The translations under genes were made by a program, and so were the position numbers. 64,000 bases of DNA, taken from contig NZ_JAMBOK010000002.1 of assembly GCF_023715585.1 (NCBI RefSeq), forward strand, positions 248,001-312,000. The letters are read 5' to 3'. Positions within the stretch are counted from its first letter, which is position 1. Each line of letters begins with the position of its first letter. Source of the DNA: Sporosarcina luteola. GTDB taxonomy: Bacteria > Bacillota > Bacilli > Bacillales_A > Planococcaceae. Below are positions 44,009 through 54,253 of the stretch, piece by piece. The notes beneath the pieces were generated by a model. It was not told where the DNA came from, did not search any database, and saw only the letters and a list, made by a program, of their open reading frames with translations.

Positions 44009-45300
44009 TGTTTCAGACAATCTCCAACTTTATGCGCGTTAGAGATATTCGGTCTAAAATCATTTTCACACTAGTAGTGCTCATCGTATTCAGACTCGGC
44101 GCGTTTGTGCCGGTCCCGAACGTTGATGCGACAGCTTTGCAACAATCAAACAACCAATTCATTGGATTTCTTAACATATTCGGCGGTGGCGCACTAGCGC
44201 AGTTCTCCATTTTTGCAATGGGAATCATGCCGTACATCACCGCTTCCATCATCGTGCAATTATTGCAGATGGATGTTGTTCCGAAATTCACTGAATGGGC
44301 GAAGCAAGGGGATGTCGGAAGACGGAAGCTTGCACAGTTTACAAGATATTTCACAGTCGTCCTCGCCTTTATTCAAGCGATCGCTATGTCATTCGGCTTT
44401 AACCAAATGTTTGGCGGCACGCTTATTCTTGGTGATGGGATCTCCACATATGTGATGATCGCGATTGTTTTGACTGCCGGTACTTCATTCCTGCTTTGGC
44501 TTGGTGAGCAGATCACTGCAAAAGGAGTCGGTAATGGTATTTCCATTATCATCTTCGCAGGGATCGTTGCAGCTATTCCGAACGCAGTGAACCAACTCTA
44601 TGCAACACAAATTCAAGATGCGGGAGACGCGTTGTTCATTCGTCTTGCAATGATGGTTTTATTGTTGATCGTTATCATTGCGATCATCGTCGGAGTCGTT
44701 TATGTACAAGAAGCGCTTCGTAAAATTCCGATTCAGTATGCAAAACGTATGACAGGTCGTCAACAGACGACGGCCGGACAACAAACGCATTTACCGTTGA
44801 AATTGAATGCTGCAGGTGTTATTCCGGTAATCTTCGCTGTGGCGTTTTTCATCACTCCTCAGCAATTGAGTTCATTTTTCGGCGATAATAGTGTTACAAA
44901 ATTCATTACACGGACGTTTGACTACAATCAACCGGTCGGGATGATCATTTATGTGGCACTGATCCTTGCTTTCACATATTTCTACGCATTCATCCAGGTG
45001 AATCCGGAAAATATGGCAGATAACCTAAAAAAGCAAGGCGCCTATATCCCGGGCATCCGTCCAGGACAAAACACACAAAACTATTTAACGAGCACTCTGT
45101 ACAGACTGACATTTGTCGGCTCGCTTTTCCTTGCCACAATAGCAGTCATGCCGATCTTCTTCATCAATTTGGCGAACCTTCCACAGTCCGCTCAAATCGG
45201 AGGAACTAGCTTGCTCATCGTCGTCGGGGTTGCACTTGAAACGATGAAACAGCTTGAATCACAACTTGTGAAACGGCATTACAAGGGGTTCATGAAATAA
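44008..45300 (+). CDS. secY: SecY protein translocase channel
   Basis: The 430-residue protein has ten membrane helices and the second-helix plug region (GGALAQFSIFAMGIMPYI). With SecE and SecG it forms the export channel. Coupled by TAATG overlap to rplO. Confidence 0.97.
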   Translation: MFQTISNFMRVRDIRSKIIFTLVVLIVFRLGAFVPVPNVDATALQQSNNQFIGFLNIFGGGALAQFSIFAMGIMPYITASIIVQLLQMDVVPKFTEWAKQGDVGRRKLAQFTRYFTVVLAFIQAIAMSFGFNQMFGGTLILGDGISTYVMIAIVLTAGTSFLLWLGEQITAKGVGNGISIIIFAGIVAAIPNAVNQLYATQIQDAGDALFIRLAMMVLLLIVIIAIIVGVVYVQEALRKIPIQYAKRMTGRQQTTAGQQTHLPLKLNAAGVIPVIFAVAFFITPQQLSSFFGDNSVTKFITRTFDYNQPVGMIIYVALILAFTYFYAFIQVNPENMADNLKKQGAYIPGIRPGQNTQNYLTSTLYRLTFVGSLFLATIAVMPIFFINLANLPQSAQIGGTSLLIVVGVALETMKQLESQLVKRHYKGFMK

Positions 45301-45345
45301 TATTCCGAATAGGTGGGACCCTTGGTGAACACCTGTTTTGAATAA

Positions 45346-46442
<1,097 letters not shown>

Positions 46443-46444
46443 TG

Positions 46445-46663
46445 ATGGCGAAGGACGACGTAATTGAAGTTGAAGGTACCGTAGTCGAAACGTTGCCGAA
46501 CGCGATGTTCAAGGTGGAATTGGAAAACGGTCATACGATTCTTGCACATGTTTCAGGCAAGATCCGCATGCACTTTATCCGTATCCTGCCTGGCGACAAA
46601 GTGACGATGGAACTCTCACCTTATGATTTAACACGCGGTCGTATCACATACCGTTTTAAATAA
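46445..46663 (+). CDS. infA: Translation initiation factor IF-1
   Basis: The 72-residue OB-fold factor ([20 protein letters not shown]) has the standard length. GGGAGA lies before ATG 46445. The longer frame from 46259 runs through the map remnant and is not used. Confidence 0.97.
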   Translation: MAKDDVIEVEGTVVETLPNAMFKVELENGHTILAHVSGKIRMHFIRILPGDKVTMELSPYDLTRGRITYRFK

Positions 46664-46687
46664 ACTTTTGCAACTCCGGAATATTGA

Positions 46688-46816
<129 letters not shown>

Positions 46817-46840
46817 TACAAAGGGAGGTGCACAATCTAT

Positions 46841-47206
46841 ATGGCACGTATTGCTGGTGTAGACGTACCGCGCGATAAGCGCGTAGTCATTTCATTGACA
46901 TACATTTTTGGAATTGGGAAAACAACTGCACAGAAGGTCCTAGCTGGAGCTGGCGTTTCTGAAGAAACAAGAGTTCGTGATCTTACTGATGCTGAACTTG
47001 ATAAAATCCGTGAGCAAATCGACGCTTTGAAAGTTGAGGGGGACCTTCGTCGTGAAACTTCCCTTAACATCAAACGTTTGATGGAAATCGGTAGCTTCCG
47101 TGGAATCCGTCACCGTCGTGGATTACCTGTTCGTGGACAAAACACGAAAAACAACGCACGTACACGTAAAGGTCCTAAACGGACTGTAGCTAACAAGAAG
47201 AAATAA
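46841..47206 (+). CDS. rpsM: 30S ribosomal protein S13
   Basis: The 121-residue protein has the helix-hairpin-helix region ([19 protein letters not shown]) and the basic tail ending NKKK. GGGAGGTG precedes it. Confidence 0.97.
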   Translation: MARIAGVDVPRDKRVVISLTYIFGIGKTTAQKVLAGAGVSEETRVRDLTDAELDKIREQIDALKVEGDLRRETSLNIKRLMEIGSFRGIRHRRGLPVRGQNTKNNARTRKGPKRTVANKKK

Positions 47207-47213
47207 TAGGTAA

Positions 47214-47621
<408 letters not shown>

Positions 47622-47757
47622 TGGTTTGTTCTCCATTTGATTGAAAAGCACAATTTTTGGTAAAACTGAATTGTGTGATTGCATTTTGATTTCTTTTGAT
47701 AATCGATTTCAATATGGAACGGCCTATATACTAGACGTTTTGAAGGAGGGTAAATGA

Positions 47758-48702
47758 ATGATCGAGATTGAAAAACCGAAGATTGAAACAGTTATGATCA
47801 GCGAAGATTCCAAGTTCGGTAAATTTATTATTGAACCATTGGAGCGTGGATACGGAAACACTTTAGGGAATTCCTTGCGCCGCGTGCTTCTTTCCTCATT
47901 GCCAGGAGCTGCCGTGACATCTATCCAGATCGATGGAGTTCTTCATGAATTCTCTACAATTGAAGGTGTCGTCGAAGACGTTGCAACAATTATTTTGAAT
48001 GTGAAGAAACTTGCTCTCAAAATCTATTCGGATGATGAGAAAGTGATTGAAATAGATGTAAAAGGCGAGGGAACGGTCACTGCAGCGGATATCACCCATG
48101 ACAGTGATGTTGAAGTGCTGAATCCGGATCTTCAAATCGCTACACTGGGCAAGAATGGTCATTTGCGTATGCGGATGTATGCTGTTCGGGGCCGAGGGTA
48201 TGCACCTTCCGATCAAAACAAACGTGAGGATCTTGCGATTGGTGTTATTCCGATCGACTCTATTTACACTCCAGTTTCACGCGTCAATTTCCAAGTAGAG
48301 AATACTCGTGTAGGTCAAAGCACTAACTTTGATAAGTTGACGTTTGACATTTGGACAGATGGCAGCATTGGTCCAAAAGAAGCTGTTTCGCTCGGAGCAA
48401 AAATCCTGACGGAGCATCTGAATATTTTTGTCGGCATGACTGACGAAGCACAAACTGCAGAAATCATGGTGGAAAAAGAAGAAGACCAGAAAGAGAAAGT
48501 CCTTGAGATGACTATCGAAGAGCTTGATCTATCTGTCCGTTCATACAACTGCCTGAAACGTGCAGGCATCAATACTGTACTTGAGCTTGCTAACAAGTCC
48601 GAGGACGAAATGATGAAAGTGCGCAACCTTGGCCGTAAATCACTTGAAGAAGTGAAGGCGAAATTGGACGAGTTGAACCTCGGGTTACGCTCGGAAGATT
48701 AA
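47758..48702 (+). CDS. rpoA: RNA polymerase alpha subunit
   Basis: The 314-residue subunit has the dimerisation domain ([21 protein letters not shown]) and the C-terminal domain that binds UP elements and activators ([20 protein letters not shown]). A 136-nt gap precedes it, holding a CACAATT/AATTGTG hairpin and possible weak promoter elements (TTGATT and CAATAT, 18 nt apart). Confidence 0.97.
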   Translation: MIEIEKPKIETVMISEDSKFGKFIIEPLERGYGNTLGNSLRRVLLSSLPGAAVTSIQIDGVLHEFSTIEGVVEDVATIILNVKKLALKIYSDDEKVIEIDVKGEGTVTAADITHDSDVEVLNPDLQIATLGKNGHLRMRMYAVRGRGYAPSDQNKREDLAIGVIPIDSIYTPVSRVNFQVENTRVGQSTNFDKLTFDIWTDGSIGPKEAVSLGAKILTEHLNIFVGMTDEAQTAEIMVEKEEDQKEKVLEMTIEELDLSVRSYNCLKRAGINTVLELANKSEDEMMKVRNLGRKSLEEVKAKLDELNLGLRSED

Positions 48703-48730
48703 TCAACTAGATTGAAGGAGGGAAACTTCT

Positions 48731-49111
48731 ATGGGTTACAGAAAACTTGGACGTACAAGTTCACAACGTAAAGCAATGCTTCGCGACTTGGCGACAGACC
48801 TAATCGTGCATGAGCGCATCCAAACGACAGAAGCGCGTGCGAAAGAATTACGTTCAGTCGTTGAAAAGATGATCACGCTTGGTAAACGCGGTGACTTGCA
48901 TGCACGTCGTCAAGCAGCACAATTCATTCGTCGTGAGTTGGTAACAACTGCTGATGAAGAAGGCAATGAGAAAGAAATCTATGCAATTCAAAAGCTATTC
49001 GATAACGTTGCACCACGTTACGCAGATCGCCAAGGCGGTTATACGCGTATCATGAAAATGGGACCTCGTCGTGGAGACGGAGCACCTGTTGTTGTTATTG
49101 AGCTAGTTTAA
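48731..49111 (+). CDS. rplQ: 50S ribosomal protein L17
   Basis: The 126-residue protein starts [20 protein letters not shown] and ends the alpha operon. GAAGGAGG precedes it. Confidence 0.97.
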   Translation: MGYRKLGRTSSQRKAMLRDLATDLIVHERIQTTEARAKELRSVVEKMITLGKRGDLHARRQAAQFIRRELVTTADEEGNEKEIYAIQKLFDNVAPRYADRQGGYTRIMKMGPRRGDGAPVVVIELV

Positions 49112-49123
49112 TTATAAAGCGGA

Positions 49124-49145
49124 GGATGGCGTTTAGCTGCCATCC
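49124..49145 (+). promoter_or_regulatory. Hairpin downstream of rplQ
   Basis: GGATGGC (49124-49130) pairs perfectly with GCCATCC (49139-49145). No T-run follows; it may protect the 3' end of the superoperon transcript. Confidence 0.45.
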
Positions 49146-49166
49146 GGAGCTGGAATATGAACTACC

Positions 49167-49207
49167 AAGGGTGTGTCTGGCCATACGCACAGCCACGCCC
49201 TTTTCTT
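49167..49207 (+). terminator. Terminator of the S10-spc-alpha superoperon
   Basis: AAGGGTGTG (49167-49175) pairs with CACGCCCTT (49194-49202, one G-T pair), with further CTG/CAG pairing inside, followed by TTCTT. Confidence 0.85.
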
Positions 49208-49280
49208 ATCTAAATGATTTATACGACAATATTAAAAGCTGAGTGTTACGATCGACGGTTCGGCCGATCGGTCTAGCTCT

Positions 49281-49367
49281 ACGCATCTCATCCGCTGATC
49301 CGGATTGAGCACCCGGCATCAGAATAGAATGGAGCGCATTTCTTCGGATGAGGTGCGCGCTTTTTTT
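49281..49367 (+). ncRNA. Candidate structured leader or small RNA with alternative pairings
   Basis: CGCATCTCATCC (49282-49293) can pair with GGATGAGGTGCG (49346-49357) around an inner CTGAT...ATCAG stem. The 3' strand also forms a terminator: GCGCATTTC (49334-49342) with GAGGTGCGC (49350-49358), followed by TTTTTTT. The two states exclude each other, as in a riboswitch or attenuator. It lies upstream of ecfA1. I do not recognise a known riboswitch class, and no strong promoter is evident in front. Confidence 0.5.
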
Positions 49368-49385
49368 ATTTATTCATAGAAAAAA

Positions 49386-49414
49386 TTGTAGAATTCAGTT
49401 GTTTCATACATAAT
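49386..49414 (+). promoter_or_regulatory. Possible ecfA1 promoter
   Basis: TTGTAG (49386-49391) and CATAAT (49409-49414) with a 17-nt spacer, downstream of the candidate structured RNA. If real, the ECF genes need not depend on that leader. Confidence 0.5.
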
Positions 49415-49439
49415 CCAAAAAATGCCGGAGGTGAAAGAT

Positions 49440-50285
49440 GTGAAGGAAATTTTGTCGTTAGATCACGTGTCCTATTCATACGAGTCGGAAGATGGCGGAA
49501 TGCGGAGGGCGGTTGACGATGTCAATTTCACTGTGAATGACGGTGAATGGATTGCTATTGTCGGCCATAACGGATCAGGCAAATCAACGTTGGCGAAGCT
49601 GATGATTGGTCTTTTATTTCCCGAGGAAGGCAAAGTGAAGGTCTTTCTTGAGGAGCTGAACGAGGACAACCTATGGGAAATACGTTCGGACATCGGAATC
49701 GTCTTTCAAAATCCGGATAATCAGTTCGTCGGCTCAACTGTTCAGGATGATGTTGCATTCGCTTTGGAGAACAATGGCATCCCTTTCGAGGAGATGGTGC
49801 CGCGTGTCCATGAATCCCTTGCACAAGTGAACATGGAAGGATTTCTGGATCATGAGCCTCACCATCTATCCGGCGGACAAAAACAGCGTGTGGCAATTGC
49901 CGGAGCGCTTGCCATGCGGCCTAGACTGCTTATTTTGGATGAGGCGACTTCGATGCTTGATCCGCAAGGACGGGATGAAGTGATTCAAGTCGTCGACGAA
50001 CTTAAGCGGAAAACTGGGCTCACGGTTATTTCCATTACTCATGATCTGGAAGAAGTGCTATTGGCTGATAGGGTCATCGTGATGAATGATGGGAAGTTGA
50101 TGTTGACAGGCAAGCCGGAGGAGATTTTTGCTCATGGCGATAAGCTGGAATCAATCGGGCTGGATCTGCCTTTCGCTGCAAGATTGTCGCGCTTATTGCG
50201 CCAGGCGGGAATCGGGATACAAGGGGAACATATGACGGAAGAAGAGTTGGTGAATGAATTATGGACATCTCACTTCAACAAGTAG
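49440..50285 (+). CDS. ecfA1: ECF transporter ATPase EcfA1
   Basis: The 281-residue ATPase has Walker A GHNGSGKST, the Q-loop FQNPDNQFVG, signature LSGGQKQRVAIAGALA and Walker B LLILDEATSMLD. With EcfA2 and EcfT it energises vitamin-binding S components such as BioY. GTG 49440 is 6 nt after GGAGGTG; an ATG at 49422 is upstream of that site. It overlaps ecfA2 by 25 nt. Confidence 0.94.
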   Translation: MKEILSLDHVSYSYESEDGGMRRAVDDVNFTVNDGEWIAIVGHNGSGKSTLAKLMIGLLFPEEGKVKVFLEELNEDNLWEIRSDIGIVFQNPDNQFVGSTVQDDVAFALENNGIPFEEMVPRVHESLAQVNMEGFLDHEPHHLSGGQKQRVAIAGALAMRPRLLILDEATSMLDPQGRDEVIQVVDELKRKTGLTVISITHDLEEVLLADRVIVMNDGKLMLTGKPEEIFAHGDKLESIGLDLPFAARLSRLLRQAGIGIQGEHMTEEELVNELWTSHFNK

Positions 50286-51130
50286 GCTATTCGTATGCAA
50301 AAGGCACGCCTTTTGAAAAACGGGCACTTTACGAGGTGAATGCTTCAATACGGACAGGATCGTATACGGCGGTCATCGGACATACAGGTTCAGGCAAATC
50401 AACGTTGCTTCTCCATTTGAACGGTCTCTTGAAACCGACTGAAGGAGTCGTGCGCGTCGGAGATGTAAGTATCACTGCTGACACAAAGGCGAAAGAGCTG
50501 AAAAAGATCCGTCGGCACGTCGGCATCGTGTTCCAATTTCCTGAACATCAGCTCTTTGAGGAGACCGTGGAAAAAGACATCATGTTCGGCCCGCTGAATT
50601 TCGGAATACCTGAAGAGGAAGCGAAACAGCGAGCTCATGAATTGATTCGGCTGTTGGGATTGCCTGAAGATGTTGCACAGAAGTCGCCGTTCGATTTATC
50701 GGGTGGGCAGATGCGTCGTGTGGCAATTGCGGGCGTCCTTGCATTCAAGCCGTCAGTCCTCATCTTGGATGAACCGACTGCCGGCCTCGATCCGCGCGGA
50801 CGTAAAGAGATCATGGAGCTGTTTACTAAATTGCATAAAGAGGAAGGCTTGACGACCATCCTCGTCACTCACAGCATGGAGGATGCCGCAAGATATGCGG
50901 ATCAGGTCCTTGTCATGCATGAGGGACGCTCTGTGATGGCCGGAACCCCTGAGGAAGTGTTCGGGGATGCTGATCGACTAAAATCTTTCCGGCTCGGCTT
51001 GCCGCGTTCTGTGGCGTTTCAGCATAATGTGGAGAAGCTGTTCGGAAAGCAATTTGGAACACTGGCACTGACGGAAGAGCAACTTGCTGAGACAATTGCA
51101 GAAGCTCTGAAGGAAGAAGGTGAGCGATAA
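50261..51130 (+). CDS. ecfA2: ECF transporter ATPase EcfA2
   Basis: The 289-residue partner ATPase has Walker A GHTGSGKST, FQFPEHQLFEETVEKDI typical of EcfA2, signature LSGGQMRRVAIAG and Walker B VLILDEPTAGLDP. It starts inside ecfA1 and its TAA shares a base with the ecfT ATG, so the three subunits are translationally linked. Confidence 0.94.
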   Translation: MDISLQQVGYSYAKGTPFEKRALYEVNASIRTGSYTAVIGHTGSGKSTLLLHLNGLLKPTEGVVRVGDVSITADTKAKELKKIRRHVGIVFQFPEHQLFEETVEKDIMFGPLNFGIPEEEAKQRAHELIRLLGLPEDVAQKSPFDLSGGQMRRVAIAGVLAFKPSVLILDEPTAGLDPRGRKEIMELFTKLHKEEGLTTILVTHSMEDAARYADQVLVMHEGRSVMAGTPEEVFGDADRLKSFRLGLPRSVAFQHNVEKLFGKQFGTLALTEEQLAETIAEALKEEGER

Positions 51131-51933
51131 TGCTGGAAAAAATGATTTTCGGCCGATACGTGCCGGGAAATTCATTCGTCCACCGGCTGGATCCGAGATC
51201 GAAGCTGCTGTTCGTCTTCTTGTTCATCATAGCGGTCTTTTTAGCTGACAATACGGCGACGTACGCTTTGCTATTGGTTTTCACATTGCTTGTCATTTTC
51301 ATTGCACGAATAAGACTCTATTTCCTCTTCAACGGGTTGAAGCCGATTCTGTTCCTTATCATTTTCACATTGCTTATGCACTTCATTTTCACGAAGGAAG
51401 GCGCGTTGCTGATTGATTGGAAGTTTCTCAAGATTTACGAAGAAGGCGTCAGGCAAGGGATTTATATTTCCATCCGTTTCCTCGTACTTGTCTTGATGAC
51501 AACCATTTTGACGTTGACGACATCCCCCATTTCTATCACAGACGGAATGGAGACGCTGTTGAATCCTTTGAAGCGCATTAAATTGCCTGTCCACGAGCTT
51601 GCATTAATGATGTCGATTTCCCTTCGCTTCATCCCGACATTGATGGATGAAACTGATAAGATATTAAAAGCACAGCTCGCACGCGGATCTGATTTGACGA
51701 GCGGGACTGTCAAAGAAAGGATCCGGGCGGTCGTTCCGCTTTTAGTCCCTCTTTTCGTCAGCGCGTTCAAACGGGCGGAGGACCTCGCGATTGCAATGGA
51801 AGTGAGGGGGTACCGCGGAGGAGAGGGCCGGACAAGGTATCGTCAATTGGATTGGCAGTTGCGTGATACGCTGGTCATCATTCTTTTCCTCTTATTAGTC
51901 GCCGCCCTGATTTGGCTGAGGGGAGGGAACTGA
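51130..51933 (+). CDS. ecfT: ECF transporter transmembrane subunit EcfT
   Basis: The 267-residue protein has five to six membrane helices and the two coupling-helix motifs with A-R-G (LKAQLARGSDL and AMEVRGYRGGEGR) that contact the ATPases. It recruits different S components. It ends 1 nt before truA. Confidence 0.94.
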   Translation: MLEKMIFGRYVPGNSFVHRLDPRSKLLFVFLFIIAVFLADNTATYALLLVFTLLVIFIARIRLYFLFNGLKPILFLIIFTLLMHFIFTKEGALLIDWKFLKIYEEGVRQGIYISIRFLVLVLMTTILTLTTSPISITDGMETLLNPLKRIKLPVHELALMMSISLRFIPTLMDETDKILKAQLARGSDLTSGTVKERIRAVVPLLVPLFVSAFKRAEDLAIAMEVRGYRGGEGRTRYRQLDWQLRDTLVIILFLLLVAALIWLRGGN

Positions 51934-51934
51934 T

Positions 51935-52675
51935 ATGAGACGTGTTAAGGCTACAGTAGCTTATGACGGTACAGACTACGCCGGATACCAGTTCCAACCG
52001 AATATGCGGACCGTGCAGTCTGTCATCGACAAGGCGCTTGTGAAGCTTCATAAAGATAACTCCATCTACTCGGTCGCGAGCGGAAGGACAGATGCAGGTG
52101 TGCACGCATGGGGCCAGGTGATCCATTTCGACACGCCTTTGGAGCTGCCGCTTGATCGCTGGCAGATGGCAATGAATGTTTTATTGCCGAAAGATGTGCG
52201 GGTCGTCAAAACGGAATTCGTCGATGAGGATTTCCATGCGCGCTATTCCGCAACGGGTAAAACGTATATGTTTAAATGGTCGTCAAGTGAAGTGCAAAGT
52301 CCCTTTGAACGCAATTATGCAGTCCATTTGGGAAAGTGGCGGCCGGATGTCACTAGGATGCGCGAGGCTGCCAAGTACATTATCGGTACGCATGATTTCA
52401 CGAGTTTCTGTTCCTCCAAGACTGCGACCTCGAACAGAGTACGCACGGTCAGGGAACTGACTGTTGAGCAACAAGGCGAAGAGCTGATCATGACGATTGA
52501 AGGCGACGGTTTTCTGTACAACATGGTACGGACAATTGCCGGCATGCTTTTTGCGGTTGGGATCGGTTGGAACGAGCCTCAGGACATGAAGGAAATCCTT
52601 GAGTCGAAGGACCGGAAAAAGGCTGGGAAAACAGCGCCAGCACACGGTTTATACTTGATGAATGTCACGTACTAG
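51935..52675 (+). CDS. truA: tRNA pseudouridine synthase A
   Basis: The 246-residue enzyme modifies positions 38-40 of the anticodon arm. The catalytic aspartate is in SGRTDAGVHAWGQVIHF; the N-terminal AYDGTDYAGYQFQPNMRTVQ is typical. GGAGGG precedes it. Confidence 0.95.
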   Translation: MRRVKATVAYDGTDYAGYQFQPNMRTVQSVIDKALVKLHKDNSIYSVASGRTDAGVHAWGQVIHFDTPLELPLDRWQMAMNVLLPKDVRVVKTEFVDEDFHARYSATGKTYMFKWSSSEVQSPFERNYAVHLGKWRPDVTRMREAAKYIIGTHDFTSFCSSKTATSNRVRTVRELTVEQQGEELIMTIEGDGFLYNMVRTIAGMLFAVGIGWNEPQDMKEILESKDRKKAGKTAPAHGLYLMNVTY

Positions 52676-52714
52676 ACCCATGTCAACTTTTCCTGGCGTT
52701 TTCTAATAAAACGC

Positions 52715-52743
52715 TTGACTTATGAACGTATTCAATATAAGAT
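52715..52743 (+). promoter_or_regulatory. Promoter of rplM-rpsI
   Basis: TTGACT (52715-52720) and TAAGAT (52738-52743) with a 17-nt spacer. Confidence 0.72.
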
Positions 52744-52757
52744 GATAAATGGTATTT

Positions 52758-52808
52758 CAATAACCCCACAATAAGCCCCGGAAAGTTTATTTGTGTTTAG
52801 GGATAGAG
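52758..52808 (+). ncRNA. Probable L13 leader
   Basis: A hairpin pairs the CCC..CACAATAA side (52763-52774) with TTATTTGTG...GGG (52787-52803). It lies between promoter and rplM, where Bacillales carry the autoregulatory L13 leader. The call rests on position and fold. Confidence 0.6.
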
Positions 52809-52848
52809 AAAACGGAACAGATTTGATATTTTTAGGAGGAAACAATAC

Positions 52849-53286
52849 ATGCGTACAACATTCATGGCTAAAGGTCACGAAGTAGAGCGTAAATGGCTCG
52901 TTGTCGACGCTGAAGGACAGACGCTTGGTCGTCTAGCTTCTGAGGTTGCATCAATTTTGCGCGGCAAAAACAAACCTACGTTCACACCACACGTTGACAC
53001 TGGCGATCACGTAATCATCATCAACGCTGAGAAGATCCAATTGACTGGGAATAAATTAAAAGATAAAATCTACTATCGCCACTCTGGCTATACTGGTAAT
53101 CTTAAACAACGTACTGCGCTTGAAATGCGTACGAACTATCCAACTAAAATGTTGGAACTTGCGATTAAAGGGATGCTTCCAAAAGGCCCACTTGGTCGTC
53201 AAACATTCAAAAAACTTCATGTCTATGCTGGACCGGAACATCCACATACGGCACAAAAACCAGAAGCATATGAGCTTCGCGGATAA
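52849..53286 (+). CDS. rplM: 50S ribosomal protein L13
   Basis: The 145-residue protein contains [19 protein letters not shown] and the [20 protein letters not shown] tail. AGGAGG precedes ATG 52849. Confidence 0.97.
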   Translation: MRTTFMAKGHEVERKWLVVDAEGQTLGRLASEVASILRGKNKPTFTPHVDTGDHVIIINAEKIQLTGNKLKDKIYYRHSGYTGNLKQRTALEMRTNYPTKMLELAIKGMLPKGPLGRQTFKKLHVYAGPEHPHTAQKPEAYELRG

Positions 53287-53305
53287 TTAAGAGGAGGAAA
53301 CACTT

Positions 53306-53698
53306 TTGGCACAAGTACAATATATCGGCACTGGCCGTCGTAAAAGTTCAGTAGCTCGTGTACGTCTCGTACCTGGCGAAGGTAAAATTGTCGTCAACAA
53401 CCGTGACGTAGAAGACTACGTACCATTCGAAACACTTCGTGAAGTGATCAAACAACCACTTGTAGCTACTGAAACACTTGGCAGCTATGACATCCATGTA
53501 AACGTCCACGGCGGCGGTTACACAGGTCAAGCAGGCGCAATCCGCCACGGCGTAGCACGCGCTCTACTTACTGTAGACCCTGACTTCCGCGGAACTTTGA
53601 AATCTGCAGGATTGCTTACTCGTGACTCCCGCATGAAAGAACGTAAAAAATACGGTCTTAAAGGCGCGCGTCGTGCACCTCAGTTCTCAAAACGTTAA
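53306..53698 (+). CDS. rpsI: 30S ribosomal protein S9
   Basis: The 130-residue protein ([16 protein letters not shown]) ends in the conserved PQFSKR tail reaching the P site. It starts with TTG at 53306 behind GAGGAGG. Confidence 0.97.
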   Translation: MAQVQYIGTGRRKSSVARVRLVPGEGKIVVNNRDVEDYVPFETLREVIKQPLVATETLGSYDIHVNVHGGGYTGQAGAIRHGVARALLTVDPDFRGTLKSAGLLTRDSRMKERKKYGLKGARRAPQFSKR

Positions 53699-53714
53699 TT
53701 ATCAATACTTCAAG

Positions 53715-53746
53715 ACTCTTTTCACTTATGTGGAAAGGGTTTTTTG
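53715..53746 (+). terminator. rpsI terminator
   Basis: ACTCTTTTCAC pairs over 11 positions (two G-T) with GTGGAAAGGGT, followed by TTTTTTG. Confidence 0.9.
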
Positions 53747-53813
53747 TTTAGTGATTTTAGAATTAAGCCGTATGTATTGGAATTTAAAAGAATTTTCATT
53801 ACTTTGAAAGTGC

Positions 53814-53857
53814 AAACACGAAGAATGAGTTATCAAAATAAAATAACATTCGTGTTT
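53814..53857. terminator. Large AT-rich hairpin, possible bidirectional terminator
   Basis: AAACACGAA (53814-53822) pairs with TTCGTGTTT (53849-53857), with an inner GTTAT/ATAAC stem. It insulates rpsI from the riboswitch promoter that starts 4 nt later. Confidence 0.5.
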
Positions 53858-53860
53858 CCG

Positions 53861-53890
53861 TTGACCGACTTACAGTTTTTATGCTATAAA
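53861..53890 (+). promoter_or_regulatory. Promoter of the guanine riboswitch and nupG
   Basis: TTGACC (53861-53866) and TATAAA (53885-53890) with an 18-nt spacer. Confidence 0.7.
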
Positions 53891-53946
53891 TAGAAAAGTA
53901 AAAAACAGCTTCAAAAATCATGCATTAAAAAACATTTGAATAGTGA

Positions 53947-54011
53947 ATGTATAGGCTCGAGAATATGGCTCGAGCGTTTCTACATGGTAACCGTAAACTA
54001 CCGGACTACAT
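53947..54011 (+). ncRNA. Purine (guanine-type) riboswitch aptamer
   Basis: The conserved aptamer is readable: P1 ATGTA/TACAT, TATAGG, P2 CTCGAG-loop-CTCGAG with loop AATATGG, GTTTCTAC, then P3 with loop ACCGTAAA and GGACTAC. The base that reads the ligand is the C in GACTAC, which selects guanine or hypoxanthine over adenine. The controlled gene is a nucleoside transporter. Confidence 0.93.
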
Positions 54012-54059
54012 GAGCGAATGACTGGAAATGATGTATTTCCGTTATTTTTCGTGTATGGC

Positions 54060-54092
54060 AAACTGGGTAGAGTATACTATCCGGTTTTTTTG
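54060..54092 (+). terminator. Riboswitch terminator
   Basis: AACTGGGTAG (54061-54070) pairs with CTATCCGGTT (54077-54086), followed by a long T-run. It is the expression platform of the guanine riboswitch. A 92-codon frame across this area is not a gene. Confidence 0.88.
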
Positions 54093-54253
54093 TGTTTTTA
54101 TGCAATTGAAATGCTTGCTAAGGCATGTGAATATCTTCCCGCTAATAACGGGAGACTAAGCGATATCGAATCAAACAATTTTATAATAAACTGCGGATTT
54201 CGGGATTCAATAAATCAGTATTCATTTAAATTATCATTGACAGGAGAGATACT

